DNA of 64,000 bases from an uncultured Cytophagales bacterium (GTDB taxonomy: Bacteria > Bacteroidota > Bacteroidia > Cytophagales > Cyclobacteriaceae), in NCBI GenBank assembly GCA_913057175.1, contig CAJXNP010000014.1, forward strand, positions 1 through 64,000, written 5' to 3'. Below the pieces are notes generated by a model. The model saw only the letters and a program-made list of their open reading frames with translations. It was not told the origin of the DNA and did no database searches. The translations under genes and the position numbers were made by a program. Of the stretch, positions 45,594 through 54,467 are shown piece by piece. How positions within the stretch are numbered: the first letter of the stretch is position 1; every line of letters begins with the position of its first letter.

Positions 45594-46766
45594 TCACATT
45601 TTATTGTAGTCAAAACCCGACAGCCTGTCTTTTACTTTGTTCAGTACTTCTTCATCTACACAAAGTGAGACCCTGATATAATTTTTTCCTTTCTCTCCAA
45701 AAATAAATCCGGGAGCTATGAAAACGAGGTAATTGTACAAAAGATGATCGATAAACTCCTTTGCTTCAGTGCCTTCAGGAAGTCTGGCCCAGATAAACAT
45801 TCCGACCTGTTTTCTATCATATTGGCAACCCAGTAAATCTAAAATGTCATAGGCAACGGACCTTCTCCTCCTGTAAGTTTCATTTCTTTCATCGTGCCAT
45901 TCCTTTGTATTTTCCAGCGCCCTGGCAGCTGCAAGCTGCAATGGTTTGAAAATGCCGGTGTCAACATTACTTTTCACCTTGAAAATATTGTAGATGTAGT
46001 CTTTTTGACCTGCCAGCCAGCCAATCCGCCATCCGGCCATGTTATGGGATTTACTGAATGAATGCAGTTCCAATGCTACATCTTTTGCTCCTGGAATGCT
46101 TAAAATGCTGATAGGATCATTTGTATTCAGGACCAAGGAGTAGGGGTTGTCATGACACAATAATATATGATGTCTTTTGGCAAATTCTATCAACTTCTCA
46201 AACATATTTATGTCGATAGAAGCACCGGTCGGCATGTGAGGATAGTTGACCCACATCAATTTGACTCTCGATAGATCTTCATTTTCCAAAGCCGAAAGGT
46301 TTGGTTGCCAGTTATTATTTTCATCAAGTTCATAAATCCTCGGAATAGCGCCTATCATTTCCGTGACAGCTCTGTAAGCCGGATAACCCAATTCGGGAAC
46401 CAATACCTCATCACCCGGATCGAGAAATGTAAGTGAAATATGCGTAATACCCTCTTTTGAACCAATTAATGGCAATATTTCCGATTCTTCATCCAGCTGA
46501 ATGTTGTAGGTGCTTTCACACCATTTTTTTATGGATTTGCGTAATTGTGGCAAACCCTGGTAGGGTGGATAATCATGTAGCCGGGGATTTTTGACATTTT
46601 CGATGAGTGAGTTAATAGTTTCTTCTGAAGGAGGAAGATCCGGACTGCCAATAGCAATATTGATCACGTCTTTTCCTTCTGCGATCATTTTTCTGATTTC
46701 CTGTAGCTTGACAGAAAAATAATACTCCTTCGTTGCGCCAAGTCTTTTGGCTATATCAATGATCAT
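45594..46766 (-). CDS. PLP-dependent aminotransferase, class I
   Basis: A 390-residue fold-type I aminotransferase. The N-terminal IAIGSPDLPPSEETI, the PLP-phosphate region IGSKEGITHISLTFLDPGDE, HDNPYSLV, and the Schiff-base Lys in LHSFSKSHNMAGWRIGW are clear. The C-terminal Arg-binding region ends in NYIRVSLCVDEE. Its position upstream of prephenate dehydrogenase suggests the aromatic-amino-acid or prephenate aminotransferase role, but aspartate or LL-diaminopimelate specificity cannot be excluded. The start chosen is the ATG at 46766; a TTG at 46802 would add 12 residues that look non-native. Confidence 0.9.
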   Translation of the reverse strand: MIIDIAKRLGATKEYYFSVKLQEIRKMIAEGKDVINIAIGSPDLPPSEETINSLIENVKNPRLHDYPPYQGLPQLRKSIKKWCESTYNIQLDEESEILPLIGSKEGITHISLTFLDPGDEVLVPELGYPAYRAVTEMIGAIPRIYELDENNNWQPNLSALENEDLSRVKLMWVNYPHMPTGASIDINMFEKLIEFAKRHHILLCHDNPYSLVLNTNDPISILSIPGAKDVALELHSFSKSHNMAGWRIGWLAGQKDYIYNIFKVKSNVDTGIFKPLQLAAARALENTKEWHDERNETYRRRRSVAYDILDLLGCQYDRKQVGMFIWARLPEGTEAKEFIDHLLYNYLVFIAPGFIFGEKGKNYIRVSLCVDEEVLNKVKDRLSGFDYNKM

Positions 46767-46899
46767 CAATCTCTTATTTGCCTGGAAAAAATTAAGGTGC
46801 AAAATTAAATTAATTATTTGTGAAAAGAAGATATGGAGGTCAAATCATTATTTTATTATATTTAAATGACCTTACAGATTATAACTTTTTCTACCATCC

Positions 46900-49545
46900 A
46901 TGCATTCCGATGTAGACTTCCTTAAAGAAAAAATCAAAAGACTTGAAGAAGAAAATCATACCTTGAGGGAAGATGCGGCATTCAGACCGATTTTTGATCA
47001 TTCCCCGCTTGGGATTTTCAGGACAACACTAGAGGGAAAATTTTTAAGGGCAAATCAGACACTATGCGAAATCTTAGGTTATGATCATCCGGATGATCTT
47101 ATTTCTTCTGTCAATAATATTTCGATGGACATATATGCGAAAGAAGAAGATCGACAGATGGTCATGAACCAACTGAAAAATGGTAAAAATTATATTCGAT
47201 TTGAAATAGATTTCAAGAGAAAAAATGGTGAGGTATTTCCCGGGTTTGTTTCCGCAAAGCTTATTAAAGATGATAATGGAAATGCCAAATACATTGAAGG
47301 GACAGCGGAGGATATCTCGGAATTCAAACAGGCTGAGATTGAAAAGAAAAAAAGTGATAATCTCTATAAAACACTCATTAACACCATTTCAGACTCGATT
47401 GTTATAAGTGATATTTCAGGTATGATTGAGTTTGCATCACCATCAGTTGCAGAAATTACCGCTTCAAATTCTACGGATACCATCCTAAATACCAACATTC
47501 TTGACTGGATTGACGAGCGATATCATCATAAAGCAAAGGAAAACCTTCACAAGATTATTAATAACCTTCCCTACAATTACGAGGAGTATGAAATGAAACG
47601 TGAGGATGGAACCACTTTTTTTGCTGAAATCCGGACAACAGTTCTTAACAGTGAGAACGGTAAGCCCTTTAAGTTGATTTCCCTGATCCAGGACATTTCA
47701 AAAAGGAAAAAAACGGAAGAAATACTGAGGCAAACACAAGACCTCTACCGAACAATTATTGAACTATCTCCAGCCGGAATTCTGATTGTTTTTAAAGGGA
47801 AAATACTTTTTCTGAATTCGGCGTCAGCCAAAATATTTGATTCTACCAATCAATGGGATCTGATCGGAAAAGACTTAGGTGAACTTATTGCAAAGGACCA
47901 TGAAAAGGACTTGTTGAAAACCCTTCGCAAGATTGAAAGTGGCGAAATAGAAAGCCGGTCTGTCCAGATTCAATTAATTAGCACCATTCGGCAAATTAAA
48001 GATGCCCAGGTTCTTGCATCACCGATTTTTTACGATGGGAAGAATTGTACGTTTTTATTCGTCAGTGATATTACTGAAAGAATCAATGCTGAAAAAGAGC
48101 TTAAAAGGGAAAAACAACTGATGGATACTTTTTGGGATCACGTTCCTGATTCCATCACTTTTAAAAACCTGGAAGGAAAATACATAAAGGTAAACCGTGA
48201 GTTTCTTCGGTGGATAGGGGTGAAACACCCGGATCAGGTCATCGGAAAAAAGGTAAAAGATATTTTTGGTCCGGAGCATTTTAAAATCGCCCAAAAGGAA
48301 GATAAGGATGTAATTGAATATGGTCAGCCGATCATGAACGAGTTGAGGGAGGAGATCTGGCCGAAAAATGTTAAAAAATGGGTGATGTTGACAAAAATGC
48401 CTCTTTTTGATATTAACCAGAATATTGTTGGAGTCTTCTGTATGACCCGTGATATTACAAAGGAAAAGAAAGCTGAATTTGAAATCAGGAACAGGGAACA
48501 ATGGTTCAGACATATTTTTGATCAGTCTCCAATTGGCAAAGTTATTATCAACCAAAAGTATGGAATAACTCGTTTCAATAATTCCACGCTGACTCTTACC
48601 GGTCTGACGGAAGATTACCTCGGTAAAAAATCCATTTTTACTTTATTCGACAAGGAAGACCACAAAATATTGAGCGAAAAGCTGGCATCCATCAATTCCG
48701 TCAAAGAAAAAAGCTTTTCGGTTGAATTAAGGTTGAAAACCCATAAAAATGAATATCGAAGTGTTATTGTGCAAGGTGTCAATCTGAAAGATTCGGGAAG
48801 ACCCTATGGAGATTTTTTAATACACTTTATTGATATACATAAACGAAAGTTGGCGGAAGACCTGTTGCTGGTTAGAAATACTGAACTAAATAATTTTGTT
48901 TACAAAGTTTCACACGATTTGCGTGCTCCTTTGACTTCTATTAAAGGTTTGATCAACCTGATTAACCTGGAAAAAGATCCCAGTGTATTTCACGAATACC
49001 TTCAAATGATCAGCGGTAGGGTGGAAAGACTGGATAGTTTTATTCGGGATGTTTTGAGCCATTCAAAAAATCTCAATCTTAAGATCAGCATTGAAAAGGT
49101 AGATCTAAAGGAAATCATTGATGATTGTTTAAACAGGGTTGCTTATCATTCTTCTCTTAAAATTACTCCATCTGTAAGTGTAAAAGGAAAGGATTTTTAT
49201 TCTGACTACCAGCGAGTTCATGAAATTTTGCGAAATCTGATTTCAAATGCTTATCAATACAGCAAGAAGAATAAGAAGAATTCGCAAATAAAGATCATTA
49301 CCAAAACAACTCAGAAATATTCGCGAATTATAGTAGAGGACAACGGAATAGGTATAAAAAAGAAATTCCAGCCTAAGATCTTTGATATGTTTTACAGGGC
49401 AAATGAGAAAGTGGAAGGATCGGGATTAGGACTTTATATTGTGAAACTATCCGTGGAAAATCTGAAAGGAGAAATCAAATTTACCAGTGCCTATAACAAA
49501 GGGACACAGTTTGAGATTATTCTTCCAAACCATATCCCCGGATAA
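46900..49545 (+). CDS. Soluble multi-PAS sensor histidine kinase
   Basis: An 881-residue protein with no signal peptide or transmembrane helix, so it probably senses a cytoplasmic signal. A short coiled coil (residues 1-22) leads to about five PAS/PAC modules (roughly 25-150, 155-275, 283-400, 405-530, 540-660), with repeated PAC ends such as YIEGTAEDISEFK and FKLISLIQDISKRK. The HisKA helix carries the phospho-acceptor His672 in YKVSHDLRAPLTSIKGLI. The ATPase domain has RNLISNAYQYSKKN, VEDNGIGIKKK and GSGLGLYIVK. No response regulator is adjacent, so it is an orphan kinase. It is convergent with the OmpA-LamG gene, two bases apart. Confidence 0.94.
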   Translation: MHSDVDFLKEKIKRLEEENHTLREDAAFRPIFDHSPLGIFRTTLEGKFLRANQTLCEILGYDHPDDLISSVNNISMDIYAKEEDRQMVMNQLKNGKNYIRFEIDFKRKNGEVFPGFVSAKLIKDDNGNAKYIEGTAEDISEFKQAEIEKKKSDNLYKTLINTISDSIVISDISGMIEFASPSVAEITASNSTDTILNTNILDWIDERYHHKAKENLHKIINNLPYNYEEYEMKREDGTTFFAEIRTTVLNSENGKPFKLISLIQDISKRKKTEEILRQTQDLYRTIIELSPAGILIVFKGKILFLNSASAKIFDSTNQWDLIGKDLGELIAKDHEKDLLKTLRKIESGEIESRSVQIQLISTIRQIKDAQVLASPIFYDGKNCTFLFVSDITERINAEKELKREKQLMDTFWDHVPDSITFKNLEGKYIKVNREFLRWIGVKHPDQVIGKKVKDIFGPEHFKIAQKEDKDVIEYGQPIMNELREEIWPKNVKKWVMLTKMPLFDINQNIVGVFCMTRDITKEKKAEFEIRNREQWFRHIFDQSPIGKVIINQKYGITRFNNSTLTLTGLTEDYLGKKSIFTLFDKEDHKILSEKLASINSVKEKSFSVELRLKTHKNEYRSVIVQGVNLKDSGRPYGDFLIHFIDIHKRKLAEDLLLVRNTELNNFVYKVSHDLRAPLTSIKGLINLINLEKDPSVFHEYLQMISGRVERLDSFIRDVLSHSKNLNLKISIEKVDLKEIIDDCLNRVAYHSSLKITPSVSVKGKDFYSDYQRVHEILRNLISNAYQYSKKNKKNSQIKIITKTTQKYSRIIVEDNGIGIKKKFQPKIFDMFYRANEKVEGSGLGLYIVKLSVENLKGEIKFTSAYNKGTQFEIILPNHIPG

Positions 49546-49547
49546 TT

Positions 49548-50885
49548 CTATTTACCAACAATTCTGAATTCTACACGCCTGTTTTCCTGTCTTCCTTCAT
49601 CGGTATCATTTGAAGCAACCGGTTCTGCTTCCCCATAGCCTTGAGAGGTGATATTTACATCTTTAATTCCTTTTGAAAGAAGATATTCTCTGACCGATTT
49701 AGCACGAGCCTCTGAAAGTTTTTGATTATAGGCATCGCTTCCAACATTGTCCGTATGACCCGCAATCTCTATTTTAAGGTTTGGATATTGCTGGAAGAAT
49801 GGTAAGACCCTGTTGAGTTCTGCAAATGACTCTTTTTGAAGGTCTGCCTTATTAAATTCAAAAAAGATATTATTAAGGGTTAGTGATTCCCCGACCTCCA
49901 CAGGAACTAAAAACAGATCTCTGTTGACCGTTGCATTTGGAGAATATTTATCTGTATCAATATTCCTGTTTTCAGATAGGAAGTCTTCTTTTTTAGCGTA
50001 AAATGCATAACGGCCACCTACAGGAAGGTAAACTTCATACGTTCCGTCCATGTTTGAAGGTCCCCCTGCGACGATCGCACCGTTGTCCATGTTTTCGACC
50101 ACCACATCTGCCTGCATGGGTATCCGGTCACGTTTATTGTAAATGGTTCCTCTTAACGTGATCTTTTCACATTGTACCCTGCCATTATTGTATAGTGCTA
50201 AAACTTCTCTTTCATCCAATGCACGTCCATATATTCTCATTTCATCAATGTATCCTTTGTAGGCCCTGTTTTTTCTTACTACCTGACGTCCAATTTTTAC
50301 TGACAGATCTGATCGGGTGTTGATACCTCTTCCTGTTTGCCTTCCTATTTGGTCTACTTGTCCGTTGATATAAATTCTAATTTCACCGTTTCTCTTCCAG
50401 GTAGTGACAACATGATACCACTTATCAGGTTCCAGGCTTTGTTTACTGAAAACTCCTTCTTCCATTGTTCCGGGTGAGCTAAAAGCCGCAATGATTTTGT
50501 AAGTAGGATTCAACCAAAGACCGAATTGGTCCCTCCTTTCGTTAAATCCCCATTTCCCAACGATGGTGCTCAGTTCATTGTGAACAATCTCAGATGGCAT
50601 GACCCAAGATGCGATTGTCATGGATGAGAAATTATAATTTAATGACCGGTCGGTGCCACAATCAATATAGGCATCTCCACCATTAAAAAAATATGCATTA
50701 TCACCACACCGGCTACCTAATTCTAATGTCGCATTATAAACGGTACCATTGTTTACGTTCATCGCGTCGGAGGCGTCATTCGTAAAGGGATAGTAAGAAA
50801 TAAGATCCTCTTTCATGAAAATATCCTGAGATAAGGCGAAAGTTGTAATGATCGTTAGAAATAGAGTTGTAAAAAATCGTATCAT
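49548..50885 (-). CDS. Fusion of LamG-like domain and OmpA domain, secreted
   Basis: A 445-residue protein with a signal peptide (FFTTLFLTIITTFALSQ). A LamG/concanavalin-A-like jelly roll occupies about 25-235 (YYPFTNDASDAMNVNNGTVY, WYHVVTTWKRNGEIRIYING, RAYKGYIDEMRIYGRALDE). A carboxypeptidase-regulatory-like domain follows (LRGTIYNKRDRIPM and NMDGTYEVYLPVGGRY). The OmpA peptidoglycan-binding domain closes it, with NNIFFEFNKADLQ, IEIAGHTDNVGSDAYN, RAKSVREYLLSKG and NRRVEFRIVGK. The combination suggests a wall-anchored protein that binds a polysaccharide or protein ligand. It is a single minus-strand gene convergent with the PAS kinase. Confidence 0.92.
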   Translation of the reverse strand: MIRFFTTLFLTIITTFALSQDIFMKEDLISYYPFTNDASDAMNVNNGTVYNATLELGSRCGDNAYFFNGGDAYIDCGTDRSLNYNFSSMTIASWVMPSEIVHNELSTIVGKWGFNERRDQFGLWLNPTYKIIAAFSSPGTMEEGVFSKQSLEPDKWYHVVTTWKRNGEIRIYINGQVDQIGRQTGRGINTRSDLSVKIGRQVVRKNRAYKGYIDEMRIYGRALDEREVLALYNNGRVQCEKITLRGTIYNKRDRIPMQADVVVENMDNGAIVAGGPSNMDGTYEVYLPVGGRYAFYAKKEDFLSENRNIDTDKYSPNATVNRDLFLVPVEVGESLTLNNIFFEFNKADLQKESFAELNRVLPFFQQYPNLKIEIAGHTDNVGSDAYNQKLSEARAKSVREYLLSKGIKDVNITSQGYGEAEPVASNDTDEGRQENRRVEFRIVGK

Positions 50886-51133
50886 TTTCCGTTCAGTTTT
50901 TGAATTGAATTTGATGTATATAGTTAATGATTGTAAAAAATGAATTCTTCAGCTTACAAAGCTAAATCACATGTAGAAAAGGAAAAGGCTAATTTGGTGG
51001 CATTTCAAACTATGTAATAAAATAAGCTTTGGTCAATCAAGTTTCATGCTTCGGAGATCAGAAAAAATAAACATTAAATTTACTATTTGGTTCGTTATTA
51101 CGTATTATGTCATAATCTCTAAACAAAATCACT

Positions 51134-52402
51134 TTGATTACTGAACTGCCAAAAACCCGTACAGAGACGAAAGAGGTGCTATTGGAAAAGTACCTTTATG
51201 TTCGTCGATTAAGTGAAAAAATTTGCCAACCCTTACAAACCGAAGACTATGTTGTTCAGCCAATTGTGGATGTTAGTCCACCAAAATGGCATCTGGGACA
51301 TACTACCTGGTTTTTTGAAACTTTTGTTTTGATTGAACAAGGAGGAATGCCACCCTATCATGATAATTTCAGCTTTATTTTTAACAGCTATTACGAGACG
51401 GTTGGGAAAAGGGTCATCCGTGCGAACCGGGGAAACCTTTCCCGTCCAACGGTCGAGGAAGTTTATAATTACCGCAGACATGTGGACGAGAAAATGATTG
51501 AATTCCTTCAAAATGTTGAAGATTTAAGGAATGAATTGCTTTATGTGCTCGAAGTAGGTATCCATCACGAACAACAACATCAGGAGTTGTTGATCACAGA
51601 TATTAAATACATTCTTGGCCATAACCCGATTTTTCCTTCCTATTCTGATTGCCCGGGATTGACAAAGATAAGAGAAATTGCAAATCTGGATTTTGTAAGC
51701 GTTCAGGGCGGTATTCATGAAATAGGTCATGATGGAAATGGGTTTTGTTATGACAATGAGTTGGGTCGTCACAAAGTGCTGATCGAGGATTTTGAGATTG
51801 CAAATCGGGTTATTTCCAATGGAGAATACCTGGAATTCGTTCAGGATGGTGGATATAAAGATTTTAACTATTGGCTGTCAGAAGGTTGGGATTGGGTGAA
51901 TAATAATAGTGTCAGCAAACCTATGTATTGGCATCAGGTGGATGACGATTGGTATGAATACACATTAAAGGGGTTTCTTCCGTTAAATCCGGATTTGCCT
52001 GTTACACATATCAGCTTTTTTGAGGCTGATGCATTTGCCAGCTGGAAAGGTTTAAGGCTTCCTACCGAATTTGAATGGGAAGTTGCCTGTAATCAATTAC
52101 AACCTGTAAATGAAAATGCACTTTATGTTGAAAGCGAGTGTTTCCATCCGGAATTCAGAAAGAACGATCTTCAGATCCTCGGGAATGTTTGGGAATGGAC
52201 AAGTAGCGCCTACGTAGCGTATCCTGGGTTTAAAAAAGCTTCCGGAGCACTTGGTGAGTACAATGGCAAGTTCATGGTCAACCAAAAAGTGTTGAGAGGT
52301 GGATCGATAGCAACTCCGGATCGTCATTTGAGAAGAACCTACAGAAATTTCTTTCAGCCGCATTTAAGGTGGCAATTCACCGGAATCAGATTAGCGCGAT
52401 GA
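51134..52402 (+). CDS. egtB: Ergothioneine biosynthesis sulfoxide synthase EgtB
   Basis: A non-haem iron enzyme that joins a thiol to trimethylhistidine using oxygen. The 422-residue protein has a DinB-like N-terminal domain with His56 (KWHLGHTTWFFE) and the pair His145/His149 in IHHEQQHQELL, which together fit the three-His iron site. The C-terminal FGE-sulfatase domain has GLRLPTEFEWEVA, GNVWEWTSS, VLRGGSIATP and RTYRNFF. Because egtA and egtC are not alongside, cysteine rather than gamma-glutamylcysteine is the likelier thiol donor (inference). The start is a TTG. Its stop overlaps the egtD start as ATGA. Confidence 0.95.
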   Translation: MITELPKTRTETKEVLLEKYLYVRRLSEKICQPLQTEDYVVQPIVDVSPPKWHLGHTTWFFETFVLIEQGGMPPYHDNFSFIFNSYYETVGKRVIRANRGNLSRPTVEEVYNYRRHVDEKMIEFLQNVEDLRNELLYVLEVGIHHEQQHQELLITDIKYILGHNPIFPSYSDCPGLTKIREIANLDFVSVQGGIHEIGHDGNGFCYDNELGRHKVLIEDFEIANRVISNGEYLEFVQDGGYKDFNYWLSEGWDWVNNNSVSKPMYWHQVDDDWYEYTLKGFLPLNPDLPVTHISFFEADAFASWKGLRLPTEFEWEVACNQLQPVNENALYVESECFHPEFRKNDLQILGNVWEWTSSAYVAYPGFKKASGALGEYNGKFMVNQKVLRGGSIATPDRHLRRTYRNFFQPHLRWQFTGIRLAR

Positions 52403-53370
52403 TCGACCAGCTGACAGAAAAAGACATAGACGTATTCGCGTCTGATGTAGAGAAAGGACTTTCTGCAAAGCCCAAGTATCTTAGTTCAAAATACTTTTAC
52501 GATTCCACGGGAGATGATCTTTTTCGTGAGATTATGAAATTGCCGGAATATTATCTTACAAAATGTGAATACGAGATTCTGACAACAAACCGGCAAAAGA
52601 TATTGGGAATAATCAAACCAAAAGATCAGGAATTTGATCTGATAGAATTTGGTGCGGGGGATGGATTTAAAACAAAGGTTTTGTTAAAATATTTTCTGGC
52701 GAAAGAGGTCGATTTTAAATACATGCCAATTGATATTTCTGAGAACGCCTTGGAAATTTTAAGATCAGGGTTAATTAAGACATTGCCAGATCTAAAATAC
52801 AAGCCTTTGCAGGGAGAGTATTTTTCAGCTTTGGAGTCATTGAATAAGATTGATTCCTGCAATAAGGTTATCTTATTTTTGGGGTCTAACATTGGAAATT
52901 TTTCATGGACCGAAGCCAATGGGTTTTTGTCCAGGTTATCTGATCTCTTGAACAACGGCGACAAAGTTATCATCGGATTTGACCTGAAGAAAGATCCGGA
53001 AGTCATTCGAAAAGCCTATGATGATTCATCGGGTGTTACTCGTGCATTTAACTTAAATTTACTAACGAGGATCAATAACGAACTGGACGGAAATTTTGAC
53101 CTGACCAATTTTAAGCACTATGCCACTTATAATCCTCAATCGGGAGAGGCGCGGAGTTTTCTTGTCAGTAAGAAAAAACAGGATGTCAGAATCGGTAAAT
53201 TGGATAGGTCATTTCATTTTGATCTTTGGGAAAGTATTTACATGGAAGTTTCACAGAAGTATGACGTGGAAACCATTAATGAATTAGCTATTGGAAATGG
53301 CTTTCGGGTATTGGATAATTTATTTGACTGCAAACATTATTTTGTCAATTCTGTCTGGGAGAAGGAATGA
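52399..53370 (+). CDS. egtD: L-histidine N-alpha-methyltransferase EgtD
   Basis: Trimethylates histidine to hercynine, the first step of ergothioneine synthesis. The 323-residue protein has KPKYLSSKYFYDSTGDDLF and LPEYYLTKCEYEIL, typical of EgtD. The SAM motif is DLIEFGAGDGFKTKVLL, followed by YMPIDISENALEIL, LFLGSNIGNFS and the late Phe/Trp-rich FHFDLWESIYMEVSQKYD. I chose the ATG at 52399, which overlaps the egtB stop codon by the sequence ATGA; an in-frame ATG at 52369 would add ten residues inside egtB. The pair forms a complete two-gene pathway operon. Confidence 0.95.
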   Translation: MIDQLTEKDIDVFASDVEKGLSAKPKYLSSKYFYDSTGDDLFREIMKLPEYYLTKCEYEILTTNRQKILGIIKPKDQEFDLIEFGAGDGFKTKVLLKYFLAKEVDFKYMPIDISENALEILRSGLIKTLPDLKYKPLQGEYFSALESLNKIDSCNKVILFLGSNIGNFSWTEANGFLSRLSDLLNNGDKVIIGFDLKKDPEVIRKAYDDSSGVTRAFNLNLLTRINNELDGNFDLTNFKHYATYNPQSGEARSFLVSKKKQDVRIGKLDRSFHFDLWESIYMEVSQKYDVETINELAIGNGFRVLDNLFDCKHYFVNSVWEKE

Positions 53371-53462
53371 TCATTTTTAAAATGAAAACTTCTCATCGTA
53401 AATGAAAATGTATTAATATTGCAAACCTTTCATCAAGCCAATGAGTTTGATGAGTCACAATT

Positions 53463-53548
53463 GCGCACGTGGCGGAATTGGTAGACGCGCCAGGTTGAGG
53501 GCCTGGTGCCCGTTTCAGGGCGTGGAAGTTCGACTCTTCTCGTGCGCA
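53463..53548 (+). tRNA. tRNA-Leu (anticodon GAG)
   Basis: An 86-base cloverleaf with a long variable arm as expected for leucine. The acceptor stem pairs GCGCACG (53463-53469) with CGTGCGC (53541-53547), and A is the discriminator. The anticodon stem-loop reads CCAGG-TTGAGGG-CCTGG, anticodon GAG. TTCGACTC forms the T-loop. The CCA end is not encoded, so the CCA-adding enzyme must supply it. A terminator begins just after. Confidence 0.95.
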
Positions 53549-53550
53549 CA

Positions 53551-53576
53551 AAGCCGGCTTTTGACCGGCTTTTTTT
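53551..53576 (+). terminator. Terminator of the tRNA-Leu gene
   Basis: AAGCCGG (53551-53557) pairs with CCGGCTT (53565-53571) around a seven-base loop and is followed by a run of T to 53576. Confidence 0.85.
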
Positions 53577-53741
53577 ATAGCCTAGATTTTAGACATTCGT
53601 CATTTTTAAGGTAAAATTTACTCTTTATTCATTGATAATTTCTTAAAATAACATGGTTAATTAAGATTTGTGTTAATAAATTTTGAATTATCTGATTAAA
53701 TTCCAATATTTATTATTGCTTGATGATCACACGCATATACT

Positions 53742-54332
53742 ATGAGTAAAGCGGAACAATTTAAATGGAACAATTCAAATCATGAAGAGGTTTCAGACCG
53801 TGAATTGTGGTGTGAGATAAAAGTAGGAAATCAGTCAGCCTATTCATTTCTTTATAAGAAATACATTAAGAATTTATTTAAATATGGTTTTTTTCTGGTG
53901 GCCGATAAGGACATTGTAGAAGATTCTATTCACGATATTTTCGTTCGGATCTGGTCAAATAAAAATAACCAGATAGATATCCATTGTATCAAATCTTATC
54001 TCTATACATCCCTACGCAGGGAGGTGATATCCAGGAAAAAGGAAAATCTTAAAATCACCCATCAGTTGGAGTGTTTAGATGACAAATTTTGCGGACAGCC
54101 ATCTTGTGAGGAAGATTGGATTGATCATGAAAGGAAAGAAGAGTTTGTTTCAAAGATGAGACACTTTATCAATCATTTATCTGATCGACAGCGTGAAATC
54201 ATTTACCTGAGATTTTATCAAAATCTATCCTACCAGGAGATTTCCCACTTATTGGGAATTGATCAGAACTATGCTTATAACCTGTCCTCAAAGGCATTTG
54301 CCCAATTGAAAAAACAGATAAGCAAATTGTGA
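53742..54332 (+). CDS. ECF sigma factor, FecI-like
   Basis: A 196-residue group IV sigma factor of the Bacteroidota FecI-like class. Region 2 is in YSFLYKKYIKNLFKYGFF with DIVEDSIHDIFVRIWSNKN. Region 4 is RQREIIYLRFYQNLSYQEIS with HLLGIDQNYAYNLSSKAFAQL. It is followed by a FecR gene, a SusC gene with an STN domain and a SusD gene, the usual set for transport-linked signalling. It should be released or activated through FecR when the outer-membrane receptor binds substrate (established for FecIR-type systems, inferred here). Confidence 0.94.
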   Translation: MSKAEQFKWNNSNHEEVSDRELWCEIKVGNQSAYSFLYKKYIKNLFKYGFFLVADKDIVEDSIHDIFVRIWSNKNNQIDIHCIKSYLYTSLRREVISRKKENLKITHQLECLDDKFCGQPSCEEDWIDHERKEEFVSKMRHFINHLSDRQREIIYLRFYQNLSYQEISHLLGIDQNYAYNLSSKAFAQLKKQISKL

Positions 54333-54467
54333 AATTCTTATTAATTATTAAAATTTATTGAGGAACTCGCATTCATCCTTTTGTTTTAATAATCAGAATT
54401 CAATTTTTAAAATATTTTTCAATTTCAATAGTGAGATTTTCTGACAAGGTCACTCTTTATACTTAAG

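Noticed and set aside
48055-48555. 166-codon minus-strand frame inside the PAS kinase gene
   Set aside because: Antisense to a well-supported gene, no start signal and no family resemblance.
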